Source of the DNA: Ignavibacteria bacterium
GTDB taxonomy: Bacteria; Bacteroidota; Ignavibacteria; Tepidaquicellales; Tepidaquicellaceae
Assembly: GCA_041649015.1 (NCBI GenBank)
Contig: JBAZNU010000004.1
Span: forward strand, 124,001-188,000
Length of the DNA stretch: 64,000 nt
Direction of reading: 5' to 3'
The position numbers and the translations under genes are program-made. The notes beneath the pieces are model-generated. The model saw nothing but the letters and a program-made list of their open reading frames with translations, had not been told where the DNA came from and did not search any database. This document shows, piece after piece, positions 56,094-64,000 of this stretch; within the stretch, counting starts at the first letter, position 1, and every line of letters starts with the position of its first letter.

Positions 56094-57587
56094 TTATTTG
56101 AGAAGCACCATTCGCTTTACGCTAATAAAAGAACCGGTTTGGAGTTTACAGAAATAAACACTGCTTGTTAAATGCGAGCCGTCGAACGTTACTTCGTACG
56201 TTCCGGGTTTTAGTGATTCATTCACGAGTGTTTGAACTTCTTTCCCTTGTATATCATAGACTTTTAGCGAAATAAAACTAACAAAGGGCAACTGAAAACG
56301 AATAACTGACGTAGGATTAAAAGGATTCGGATAGTTTTGTGATAATGAATACTTTGAGGGAACCTCCATACTTATGTTATTTATTGATACAACACTATCC
56401 GGGTTTATGTAGGAGCGAACATTTAAAAATATTTGAGGCTGATTGCTTAATCGTAAATCTCTCCAAACATTAACAATTTTCTTATCAATTAAAAGAACAT
56501 CTGAACCGCCTTTACTGCTATTAGGAAACTGTGTTGAAACAGGGAAATAACTTCCTATAAAATTATCATTATTATCAATTCTTAAATTGTTTATATAGCC
56601 GACGCTTCCATCGTAGCTTAGTAAAAATATTATGTTCCCAACTTCGTCATAGCTCACGAAAGCTTCATAAGCACCGTTACCAATAATTTTATTAATCCCA
56701 ATTTTATTGCCACTGTTGTTGTATCTTTGATATTTAATTCTATCTACACCAGTACTATATGGAAATTCAGAAAAAGAAATCACATAATTCCCTGTTGAAT
56801 CAATAGCAATGTCTGTTTGTGTTTGATTATTTAAAGTGTCAATATCAAACTCAATATCATTTACTTGTTGATTACTTCCAATCGGAGTACCGTTTGCAGA
56901 AAATAATTGACTGTAAATATCAAAATGGTTTGGTTTAGGTCCCGAACTCTCCCATGCTATTACAAATCCGCCATTTTGTTGAACTCCAATTGCCGGTTTC
57001 CCATAACTCGAATATTGATTCACTTTAACATTGTTACCAACTTTTACGCCATTTGAATCAACTATTTGGAAGAAGATGTCTTTGTGATAAGAAACAGGAG
57101 CAGTATAATCGAATGAAATAATGAATCTATTTAAATTATCTGTACCAATTCTTATGTTAGGGTCAAATCCTTTTATAGTATCGTTTAATTGAATTTCCTG
57201 TGAGATAGGGATACCATCTTTATTATATATTTTTAAAAGAATTAATGAGCCACTAGGACTTACAGAAACACCCCTCCAAACTATACCAAATGAGCCATCT
57301 TTTCTTACTGCAACATCCGAATTTATTGAACCACTTGTAGAATTAACCTTAAAATTATTTCCTATTCTATTGAAGCTACTATCAAATATTTGTGCGTACA
57401 CATCTATTGGTGAATTAACCCCATTTTGCCATACGATAACAGAATATCTTTTTTTGTTTGAAGAAATTTTAGCGAAATATTTAGGTACTGATAATGCCGT
57501 ATCAGTGTTTACTCTGAAATCATTTACAAGTTGGGCGAACAATGAATTAGATATGAAAACAATTGATATTAATACTATCAATTTCAT
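56094..57587 (-). CDS. T9SS-exported protein with repeated propeller-like blades
   Basis: About 497 residues from ATG 57587, which starts the signal peptide M-K-L-I-V-L-I-S-I and ends S-L-F-A-Q; an upstream ATG (57617) adds ten residues. A repeat recurs every ~45-60 residues: D-[IV]-[YF]-x-Q-[IL]-F-[DS]-x-x-[GF]-x-x-[IV]-G-x-N followed by V-N, for example near residues 60, 165 and 225, as in beta-propeller surface proteins. A type A T9SS sorting domain with SQNYPNPFNP and final K-R-M-V-L-L-K ends the protein. No catalytic motif is seen; the function is unknown. Confidence 0.82.
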   Translation of the reverse strand: MKLIVLISIVFISNSLFAQLVNDFRVNTDTALSVPKYFAKISSNKKRYSVIVWQNGVNSPIDVYAQIFDSSFNRIGNNFKVNSTSGSINSDVAVRKDGSFGIVWRGVSVSPSGSLILLKIYNKDGIPISQEIQLNDTIKGFDPNIRIGTDNLNRFIISFDYTAPVSYHKDIFFQIVDSNGVKVGNNVKVNQYSSYGKPAIGVQQNGGFVIAWESSGPKPNHFDIYSQLFSANGTPIGSNQQVNDIEFDIDTLNNQTQTDIAIDSTGNYVISFSEFPYSTGVDRIKYQRYNNSGNKIGINKIIGNGAYEAFVSYDEVGNIIFLLSYDGSVGYINNLRIDNNDNFIGSYFPVSTQFPNSSKGGSDVLLIDKKIVNVWRDLRLSNQPQIFLNVRSYINPDSVVSINNISMEVPSKYSLSQNYPNPFNPTSVIRFQLPFVSFISLKVYDIQGKEVQTLVNESLKPGTYEVTFDGSHLTSSVYFCKLQTGSFISVKRMVLLK

Positions 57588-57716
57588 ACTAAGAATAATA
57601 AATTTATTAGCATACATATAGTTTATTATTTTTATTTATACAAATAATACTAGTTGTAAACATCTCTATTAAAGTACGTTAGAAAACAAACATTTAAAAC
57701 AAATCATATTTCAAAT

Positions 57717-57744
57717 AAGGGATGGCATTTAACTGCCAACCCTT
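57717..57744 (-). terminator. Hairpin after the metzincin gene
   Basis: AAGGG-A-TGGCA (57717-57727) pairs with TGCCA-A-CCCTT (57734-57744) with one A/A mismatch and a 6-nt loop. It begins 18 nt after the stop on the minus strand. The T-run is poor, so termination is likely but not certain. Confidence 0.55.
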
Positions 57745-57761
57745 AATGAAATTAAGAATAA

Positions 57762-60700
57762 TTACTTTATTAAAACCATTCTCTTTGTTTGAACAAAATT
57801 ACCAGATTTTAACCTGTAAAAATAAATCCCAGTTGATAGCTCCGACACATTTAAGGTAATAGAATAGTATCCTGCTTTTCTGATTTCATTTACAAGAGTT
57901 CTTATTTCCCTTCCTGTTATGTCGTATATATTTAAAGAAACGAATCCGTCTTTCGGTAATGCATACTTAATAGTTGTAGACGGATTAAACGGATTTGGAT
58001 AGTTTTGCGATAGCTCATGCTTTGTTGGAATACTGTTGTTTGAACCATACTTATTCTTTGATTTATATTCTTCATTTCTAATTGGAGGAACATCAGGAAT
58101 ATAGTTATTAATCAATATTTCATAAATGATCTTGTCTTTTATTATTTCCCTTAAATGATCGTATGATTTTTTATTCAACTCTTCAAGGTTATTTGGAATT
58201 CTTTTTAGCAGATAATCAAACTTTGAATTACTTGATTTAATTTTGATCGTCTCTTGTTTGCTATTCATCATAGATTTATTAGAAATTTTACTTAAGTCCG
58301 ATTTCAATAAATTGTATAATTCTGGTATCGAAATAATACTATTACTATTATCACCACCTGAAGAACTATCAAGCATACTTAAGATTCGTAATTTATCAAG
58401 ATTAGCATAAAGTAACTCATAAGAATTTGAAGCATTTGCAATTATAACATCAAGCTCAAAAAGAGCGTTTTGTAACTCCTCGTTTATAACCTGGGATTCA
58501 ATTTTCAGTCCGTTATAATACTTTTGAAGTAAACTATCATTATTGTTTATATTAATCATATTCTGATAATAAGAAGGTAGTGTTGCAATCCCAGAACCAT
58601 CTGAATATATGTAACTATAATATAAGCGGGAACCTGTTTTTTGAAAAGCACGATCACTACCAGAAGTTATTAACTGTTCAGCATAGTTAGCAGCAGTAAT
58701 ATAATTTCCAGTCAAACTTGATTTCAAAGCATTACCTAACAATAAAGTTTGTTGCGATTTGGAAGAATTGTCTTCATTTATCGTTGTAATTTGACAATTA
58801 GTAGGTGGCGCCGGTATTGATATAAGAAATGGATTATAATAAAAGTAATCTATAGGAAACAATTTATAGCCAGGGTCGCCTATATTACCCCAAAAATTAT
58901 TTGTACATTTAATTATTTCTGATTCTGAGCTACCTTCATTTTCAATATATATTAAATAATCATTGTTGTCATCATCCTCAATTATATTAATACCATCATC
59001 CATTAATAAGTTACTTGTGGCAGTTTCAGTGTTAAGTATATATATTTCCTGTCCCGAATTGCCATAGAAGTGATTGTATCCGGCTAAATTTTCTGTTTGA
59101 TTACCGGTATATGCAGGGGACATAATAGGATATGTATTGTTAGTAATGTACATGCCTATTCCGTTATTATGAATTATATTTTGGTAAAGAATTGGATTAG
59201 AATTTATATACTCTAGTCCATAATAGCAATCAGAAATATTATTGCAATGATACGCTCCTCCTGATAAATAGCTAGCAATACCAACTAAACCTGAACTGGA
59301 ACTTTCAATTGTATTATTAATAACGTTTGGCATGTTACAGTTAAGTAAAGTAATACCAGCAGTTTTTACGTTCGGGAAACTGTTGTGATCAATTAGTATA
59401 TATTTAGAATTTGAAACTCCTATGTGCTGTGGAGTATTGTCATTAGTTGGGTTAAAGATATTATTAAAAATAAAACCATTTCCGGGAATTTTATTAAACT
59501 TATAATTATCAACAGACAAGTCCAAATATTTATTATCAAAAGTACAGTTTGTAATCTTTAATTCATTCATCAAATTATTAAGTATTAATCCATAGTGGGC
59601 ATCTTTTATTGTAACTTGGTTAAAATTAATACCACCCCCATATACATTTAATCCCTGCCAGTTACTGTAACTATCATCCTTTAATAATTGAGAATATGAC
59701 CCGTATAAATCACAATCATAAAATACAAAAATTGTATTACTGGTAAATTTATTAATTCCGAATATACCTGCGTAAGTATTGAAAACATTGATATTACATT
59801 CGGGAGTTGTTATAAGTAGTCCTAATTTCAAACTTACACCATTAATGTTAACCTTGTTTATTAATGCGCCGATTAAACTAATATCATAAGAGCTTTGCAT
59901 TGTGCAAGGATTGTCCCTTATGCATGGATTATCAGTCGTTATATTCTCTATTTCAACAGGATATTTTTCACAATTAACACAGTATTGCATCCCAATTTTA
60001 ACCTTATTATCGTTGATGTTTGTAAAATGTATATGTTTGAATACTACAGCATCAACTTCATCGAATGTGTTAAAATTACTATTTATACGCATACCATTGA
60101 ATTTGCAATAAAAGGATTCATATATGTTTTCATAACCGGGACCCGAAAAAATAATTTTATTTAATTCCTCACCAGTTGCCTTTACCCCTTTTGCTGTAAA
60201 CTCGCTATTTGGTGCAATATCAATTTTAGCACCAGGAAAAAGTCTGAAATAATCATATCTATTTTCTTTATGGAAATAAATTCGTCCTGATGTTGAAACG
60301 AGATTGTTTTGCGCTTGTGGCGAAAAGTTTATTACTGTATAATCATAATTTGGTGGTAAAGAAATATTGTAACTTAAATTAAATATAATATTACTGTTTA
60401 CATTGCTATAATCTGCTTGATGAATATTTTGTATCTGTATCCCGGTTTTTAAGTTTTCCTGAGAGAATGTCCTATTTTGAAGTAAATTGTAGAAACTTGG
60501 GTTTTGTAAACTATTTTGATAAGCAAAAAAGTATTCTTGATTACCACTATTTTGGTAAATATCATTAGGGGCTATATCATTAGGCGTTATTAATTTATAC
60601 GAATGTAATTCTAAATCTAATCCGGGGGGAAAATTGAATTCTCCGTATGGACCGTAATGCCATATTAGCAATCCGCCTTTATATGGACTCGAAATGGGAT

Positions 60701-61958
60701 TATCGGTTAATAGTTTTTTATCAAATCCAAGTCGTTTTCTGTTTTCAACAACATAACATTCACCTGATAAATGATCAGGTGCGGCTGATGGATTACCATA
60801 AATTGTGATAATACCTACCTGTTTGCTCGTTTCAATTGGTTGGAGTTCAATACTGTTTAAGTTTGAGCTTAAATGAATAGGAGTAACCCAACCTTCTCTT
60901 AATTTTAAAATTGGATTCGGATGTGATGGACAATTAATATCTTTCGTCTGATTCGGATTCATTAAACAATTTCGACCTGCTATAGTGTGCTGCCATCCAA
61001 AAGCGCAATGAGCAAATTCATGTGAAATGCAAGTAATGCCGTCAATAACAGCAAATTCAGAACTTATTTGATCAAACATCCCTCTTACAATTGTTTCCGA
61101 ACCTGTTCCAATACCTTTAAATTTACTATGTGAACCAGCTATCACATATATAACTATTCCATCAAAATTATCAATCTCAAACTCTAAACTGTCATTGTTG
61201 TGCATTCTTCGAGCTACCATTTCTGCATCAATTAACATTTGATACATACCTCCTTCATGAAGATTATCAAAATCTGGGAAATAACCTGAATTCAAATTCC
61301 GGGCATATTTCATTCTAGGTAACATAATACTTTCTATAACTTTATCACCGTTAGATAATGTTTTGATATTATTTACAATGCCCGTTCTATACATAGTTTC
61401 TACTTGATCTGAATGGGTTATAGCAGGTATAACAGTAAATTTTGAATTAGAGATTTCTGTGAAATACTCTTTGAAACTTCCATATGCTTCTTTACTTAAC
61501 GAAGTATATCCAGTATGTGAAAGATTGTCAGGATGTGCACTACCTTGATAAATGCCAGTAGAAAAAAGCATATTCCATCTGTCTGACCATTTATACTTAA
61601 ATACATTAGCATATAAGTTTGGATTTGACGATGGAAATGGGCTTTGCGTGCTTGTTAATCCTATTTCCCCAACTGCATCTCGATTTGGGACACTACTTAA
61701 TTCAATATTATTTTCAGGTATTTTTAGAATTCCTGGTACTCTTCCATCCGGAAAATCTAAATAAACAAATGCGACTTGCTTAGTTCTAAAAATAGGTTGA
61801 CCGGTATTATCAAAAGCATCGTATTCTTGTCTTTGTATATTATCTTCACTTATTATGTAATCATTATAATAATAGTCCTGCCCTTTTAATAATGATGGTA
61901 CAAATAATAAACCTAAGAGAAATATAGATATTTTGTTTAAATTATTAAAATTTTTCAT
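57762..61958 (-). CDS. Large T9SS-exported metzincin-type metalloprotease with beta-helix
   Basis: A 1398-residue exported protein. Signal peptide ~1-26. The metal motif H-E-F-A-H-C-A-F-G-W-Q-H (about 312-323) is a full HExxHxxGxxH metzincin site, and C-L-M-N-P-N (about 332) fits a Met-turn, so a secreted zinc protease, perhaps near family M6, is likely. Residues ~560-1010 are a repetitive Asn/Ile-rich region resembling a right-handed parallel beta-helix. A helical, Asn/Ser/Glu-rich region (~1100-1290) precedes the type A T9SS domain, SQNYPNPFNP near 1318 and K-R-M-V-L-I-K at the end. Substrate unknown. Alone in its transcript or with the gene at 56094. Confidence 0.82.
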   Translation of the reverse strand: MKNFNNLNKISIFLLGLLFVPSLLKGQDYYYNDYIISEDNIQRQEYDAFDNTGQPIFRTKQVAFVYLDFPDGRVPGILKIPENNIELSSVPNRDAVGEIGLTSTQSPFPSSNPNLYANVFKYKWSDRWNMLFSTGIYQGSAHPDNLSHTGYTSLSKEAYGSFKEYFTEISNSKFTVIPAITHSDQVETMYRTGIVNNIKTLSNGDKVIESIMLPRMKYARNLNSGYFPDFDNLHEGGMYQMLIDAEMVARRMHNNDSLEFEIDNFDGIVIYVIAGSHSKFKGIGTGSETIVRGMFDQISSEFAVIDGITCISHEFAHCAFGWQHTIAGRNCLMNPNQTKDINCPSHPNPILKLREGWVTPIHLSSNLNSIELQPIETSKQVGIITIYGNPSAAPDHLSGECYVVENRKRLGFDKKLLTDNPISSPYKGGLLIWHYGPYGEFNFPPGLDLELHSYKLITPNDIAPNDIYQNSGNQEYFFAYQNSLQNPSFYNLLQNRTFSQENLKTGIQIQNIHQADYSNVNSNIIFNLSYNISLPPNYDYTVINFSPQAQNNLVSTSGRIYFHKENRYDYFRLFPGAKIDIAPNSEFTAKGVKATGEELNKIIFSGPGYENIYESFYCKFNGMRINSNFNTFDEVDAVVFKHIHFTNINDNKVKIGMQYCVNCEKYPVEIENITTDNPCIRDNPCTMQSSYDISLIGALINKVNINGVSLKLGLLITTPECNINVFNTYAGIFGINKFTSNTIFVFYDCDLYGSYSQLLKDDSYSNWQGLNVYGGGINFNQVTIKDAHYGLILNNLMNELKITNCTFDNKYLDLSVDNYKFNKIPGNGFIFNNIFNPTNDNTPQHIGVSNSKYILIDHNSFPNVKTAGITLLNCNMPNVINNTIESSSSGLVGIASYLSGGAYHCNNISDCYYGLEYINSNPILYQNIIHNNGIGMYITNNTYPIMSPAYTGNQTENLAGYNHFYGNSGQEIYILNTETATSNLLMDDGINIIEDDDNNDYLIYIENEGSSESEIIKCTNNFWGNIGDPGYKLFPIDYFYYNPFLISIPAPPTNCQITTINEDNSSKSQQTLLLGNALKSSLTGNYITAANYAEQLITSGSDRAFQKTGSRLYYSYIYSDGSGIATLPSYYQNMININNNDSLLQKYYNGLKIESQVINEELQNALFELDVIIANASNSYELLYANLDKLRILSMLDSSSGGDNSNSIISIPELYNLLKSDLSKISNKSMMNSKQETIKIKSSNSKFDYLLKRIPNNLEELNKKSYDHLREIIKDKIIYEILINNYIPDVPPIRNEEYKSKNKYGSNNSIPTKHELSQNYPNPFNPSTTIKYALPKDGFVSLNIYDITGREIRTLVNEIRKAGYYSITLNVSELSTGIYFYRLKSGNFVQTKRMVLIK

Positions 61959-62038
61959 ATATATAAATTAAAGTTTGAAATATATTTTAATTTGATTTAA
62001 TATTAATTGCTGGTTTTAATTTAAAATATTGCTTCATT

Positions 62039-62042
62039 ATCC
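62039..62042. repeat. Left target-site duplication (ATCC)
   Basis: ATCC directly flanks the left inverted repeat and occurs again directly after the right one (62706-62709), as expected for a 4-bp duplication on insertion. Confidence 0.75.
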
Positions 62043-62705
62043 TGTATTGGTTCAGCGGAAATTGGACTTTTAATAAAAGATATTTTGTGATAATTAACTA
62101 ACATTAGCAGCCTCATATCTTGCCTTTTTTGCTTCTATTAGTTTTGATTCTCTTTCTTTAAGTCTGTCATCTTTTCTTCCTTTAACATAATCTTCCGGTG
62201 TTAAATAATTCAATGCACTATGTAATCTTTTTGTGTTATAAAATTCTACATAGTTTGCTATCTGCTTCCTTGCATCATTCAAGTCAATCATTGATTTCTT
62301 CCTTATGCATTCTGTGGAAATGGTTCTATGGAATCTTTCTATTTTACCATTGCTTTGCGGATACATTATAGATGTCCTTACGTGTTTTAATCCCAACATC
62401 TTTAAATATCCTGCAAAGTCTTTCGATATAAACTGTGAACCGTTATCACTTATTATTCTCGGTTTTGCATTTGAGTACTTATCTATTCCACTTTGAACAA
62501 CTAATTTCTTTCTCCAGATATATATATCATTTGGATGAATATCGTGCTTTTCAGCAAGCTGGTTTATTGGGACCTTGTTCTCAAGTAGTTCTCTCAATAT
62601 CAGAACTTTTCCCCTCGATGAAATAACTTTGTACTTTGACATCTTAAATCTCCTTTTCTACAAATTTAATGATTTAATTTGTCCAATTCCATCTGAAGCA
62701 GTACA
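62043..62705 (-). mobile_element. Deletion derivative of an IS3-family element (663 bp)
   Basis: Bounded by 25-bp inverted repeats, left 62043-62067 and right 62681-62705, that match at 20 of 25 positions and share TTCAG and AATTGGAC cores. ATCC flanks both ends. The single frame (62094-62642, minus) fuses the start of orfA to the end of orfB. A full IS3 element is about 1.2-1.5 kb, so roughly half is missing from the middle. Ends are intact, so it could be mobilised by a full copy elsewhere in the genome. Confidence 0.88.
62094..62642 (-). pseudogene. In-frame fused, internally deleted IS3-type transposase
   Basis: 182 codons. Residues ~1-48 are an OrfA-like helix-turn-helix (R-G-K-V-L-I-L-R-E-L-L, then N-Q-L-A-E-K-H-D-I-H-P-N and W-R-K-K-L). 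From about 52 the sequence is the C-terminal half of an OrfB integrase core: I-I-S-D-N-G-S-Q-F (second catalytic Asp), Y-P-Q-S-N-G-K-I-E-R-F-H (catalytic Glu), N-T-K-R-L-H-S-A-L-N-Y-L-T-P. The N-terminal part of OrfB with the first Asp of the DDE triad is missing, so catalysis is not expected. The junction keeps the frame open, giving a DNA-binding domain joined to a partial core that might act as an inhibitor. ATG 62642. Confidence 0.85.
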
Positions 62706-62709
62706 ATCC
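62706..62709. repeat. Right target-site duplication (ATCC)
   Basis: Second copy of the ATCC that flanks the IS element; see the left copy at 62039. Confidence 0.75.
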
Positions 62710-62780
62710 TTATATTAATTTTTATATTTTTGATTAATAATACCAACTTCGATTTATTTAAATTCAATACGGAGGTAAGA

Positions 62781-62914
62781 CATTAGAATATTAAAAAGAT
62801 GAGGAGAGGAATCAAATAAAATTTTAATTCCCTCAAACTCGTCTTGTAATAGGAAAACCTTTTTCATATAAGATAATATTCTTATTTCAAATAATATAAT
62901 ATAATATTCTAATG
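62781..62914. repeat. 13-bp inverted repeats 108 nt apart
   Basis: CATTAGAATATTA (62781-62793) is the exact complement of TAATATTCTAATG (62902-62914). The interior has a further imperfect pair, AGAGGAAT (62806-62812 area) with ATTCCCTC (62833-62840 area). No coding potential. No target duplication is seen at the ends. It could be a miniature element or a structured leader; the gene at 63109 lies downstream. Confidence 0.45.
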
Positions 62915-63108
62915 CTCAATAATTCAAGGGAATTGTTATTACCGGTGAGTTTCAAATATTTTTATTTTAATTTGCTATTAACGGAATAACATGCTTTCAA
63001 ATTTTGTTAATAATGACATTTGATTTAAGAAGAAATATATTTTTTATTATACAGGAACTTATGAGGCAAAAAAATCATTTTAGATTATGAAAATTTAAAT
63101 GTACATAC

Positions 63109-64000
63109 ATGAAAAAGTCAATATATATAATAATTTTAATGACCCTGATAACTGTGAATATAAATGCTCAGGAAAAGGGGGGAATTTCAGGGAAGGTAGT
63201 TGACAGAATGAATCAACAGCCTGTAATCGGTGCTGTAGTAGAGGCAAAGAATACAGAAACCGCCGAGATAGTAAAAACCGGAACCGATGACAATGGTTTC
63301 TTTTATTTTGAAATTGTACCTGCAGGCAGGTACAGCATAAGGTTCAGTTCGATAGGGTATATTACGTTTGTAATAGATAATGTTATTGTCAATTCGGGTG
63401 TGATAACTGACAGGGTAGCAGAGCTTGATATAGTAGCGACTGATGAGATAGTTGTTGAAGATGAGAGGTTTACAAAGCCGGGCGATATATCCACCTCATT
63501 GAAAAACCTTTCAACTGAAGAAATTCGATTTACGCCGGGAGGATTTGAAGATGTCGGACGAGTAGTGCAGAATTTACCCGGTGTATCTTTTGTAAATGAC
63601 GGAAGGAACGATTTGATTGTCAGAGGCGGTGCGCCGTCGGAGAACCTATTCGTTGTGGATAATTCATACGTACCGAACATAAATCACTTTGGTTCTCAGG
63701 GAGCAACCGGAGGACCGACGAGCATTATAAATCTTGATTTCATACGCGATGTAAATTTTATAACAGGAGGTTTCTCAGCAAAATACGGAGATAAACTATC
63801 TTCAGTATTAGAGATAAAACAAAAAGAAGGAAGCAGAATAAAATTCATGACAGATATTAATTTATCTGCTACGGGATTTGGCGCTATCTTAGAAGGACCT
63901 ATAGGTTCTGAGAAAAAAGGTTCATGGTTAATATCAGCAAGGAGAAGCTATCTTGATTTAATATTCAATGCGGCCGGATTCGGTTTTGTTCCAGAGTACT
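63109..64000 (+). CDS. TonB-dependent receptor, N-terminal part (runs off the window)
   Basis: Open to the window edge: 297 codons visible, no stop. A signal peptide (M-K-K-S-I-Y-I-I-I-L..., ending N-A-Q at about 21) is followed by a CarboxypepD_reg-like domain (~24-105, with I-S-G-K-V-V-D and P-V-I-G-A-V-V), then the plug domain (~125-230, with V-V-Q-N-L-P-G-V and N-D-L-I-V-R-G-G-A-P-S-E-N, the typical TonB-receptor plug signature), and the beginning of the barrel (G-G-F-S-A-K-Y-G-D-K-L-S). Such outer-membrane receptors import ligands by TonB energy; the substrate cannot be told. An ATG at 63109 is the obvious start. No neighbouring lipoprotein gene is in view. Confidence 0.9.
   Translation, partial: MKKSIYIIILMTLITVNINAQEKGGISGKVVDRMNQQPVIGAVVEAKNTETAEIVKTGTDDNGFFYFEIVPAGRYSIRFSSIGYITFVIDNVIVNSGVITDRVAELDIVATDEIVVEDERFTKPGDISTSLKNLSTEEIRFTPGGFEDVGRVVQNLPGVSFVNDGRNDLIVRGGAPSENLFVVDNSYVPNINHFGSQGATGGPTSIINLDFIRDVNFITGGFSAKYGDKLSSVLEIKQKEGSRIKFMTDINLSATGFGAILEGPIGSEKKGSWLISARRSYLDLIFNAAGFGFVPEY

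Noticed and set aside
62094..62642. Functional single-gene transposase of a novel type
   Set aside because: The first catalytic Asp and most of the OrfB N-terminus are missing; a deletion fusion explains it better.
63303..63680. 125-codon minus-strand frame
   Set aside because: Lies wholly inside the TonB-receptor gene, whose signal peptide and plug motifs are clear.

Overview
The window looks like a chromosomal segment of a low-GC member of the Bacteroidetes/Chlorobi group, most likely Ignavibacteria or a close relative. Four predicted exported proteins end in a type IX secretion (T9SS/Por) C-terminal sorting domain with the SQNYPNPFNP motif and a final K-R-M-V-[LV]-[LI]-K. Promoter-like sites fit the Bacteroidetes TTG-N19/20-TAnnTTTG form rather than -35/-10, ribosome binding sites are weak, several starts are TTG, and there are tandem S46 dipeptidyl peptidases and a CarboxypepD_reg-type TonB-dependent receptor. 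Species cannot be fixed from sequence alone. No rRNA, CRISPR array or prophage was seen.

Layout. 1-5.7 kb: repeat-rich non-coding DNA with a small 58-codon gene, a DUF6266-like protein, arfB, pgeF and a T9SS beta-propeller protein. 5.7-8.1 kb (minus): MPG-type glycosylase, beta-CASP RNase-like protein and SET-domain protein in one operon. 8.3-11.2 kb: T9SS subtilase. 11.8-17.1 kb: rimP-nusA-infB-rbfA behind a leader hairpin, with truB on the opposite strand. 17.9-21.3 kb: tRNA-Ser, a LysE-like exporter, a RING-like zinc/TM protein, then tRNA-Tyr/Gly/Thr/Trp. 21.3-32.6 kb: secE-nusG-rplK-rplA-rplJ-rplL-rpoB-rpoC, with an L10-leader-like hairpin and a hairpin between rplL and rpoB; tuf is missing from its usual place between tRNA-Thr and tRNA-Trp. 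33.2-49.8 kb: complete dcw cluster mraZ-rsmH-ftsL-PBP-murE-murF-mraY-murD-ftsW-murG-(unknown)-murC-ftsQ-ftsA-ftsZ, mostly with 1-4 base overlaps, driven by a Bacteroidetes promoter next to a three-repeat MraZ operator. 50-55.7 kb: two S46 peptidases and a MetH-like protein that stops before the cobalamin domain. 56.1-62 kb (minus): two T9SS proteins, one a 1398-residue metzincin with a beta-helix. 62.0-62.7 kb: an IS3-family deletion derivative with intact ends. 63.1 kb to the end: start of a TonB-dependent receptor.

How it fits together: most of the window is core information processing (translation initiation, transcription, ribosome stalk) and cell wall/division, interspersed with exported proteases and surface proteins of a protein-degrading lifestyle.

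Least expected signals: (i) three unrelated intergenic loci (18232-18341, 32919-32973, 55829-55883) carry degenerate tandem arrays with the same 11-nt period but different sequence, plus a 7-nt array at 223-264; (ii) a 663-bp IS3 element with 25-bp inverted ends and a 4-bp target duplication, whose orfA and orfB have been joined in frame by an internal deletion; (iii) an S46 paralogue pair in which one copy lacks about 110 residues of the helical domain; (iv) a MetH lacking its B12 module; (v) an unknown two-TM protein inside the murG-murC interval.
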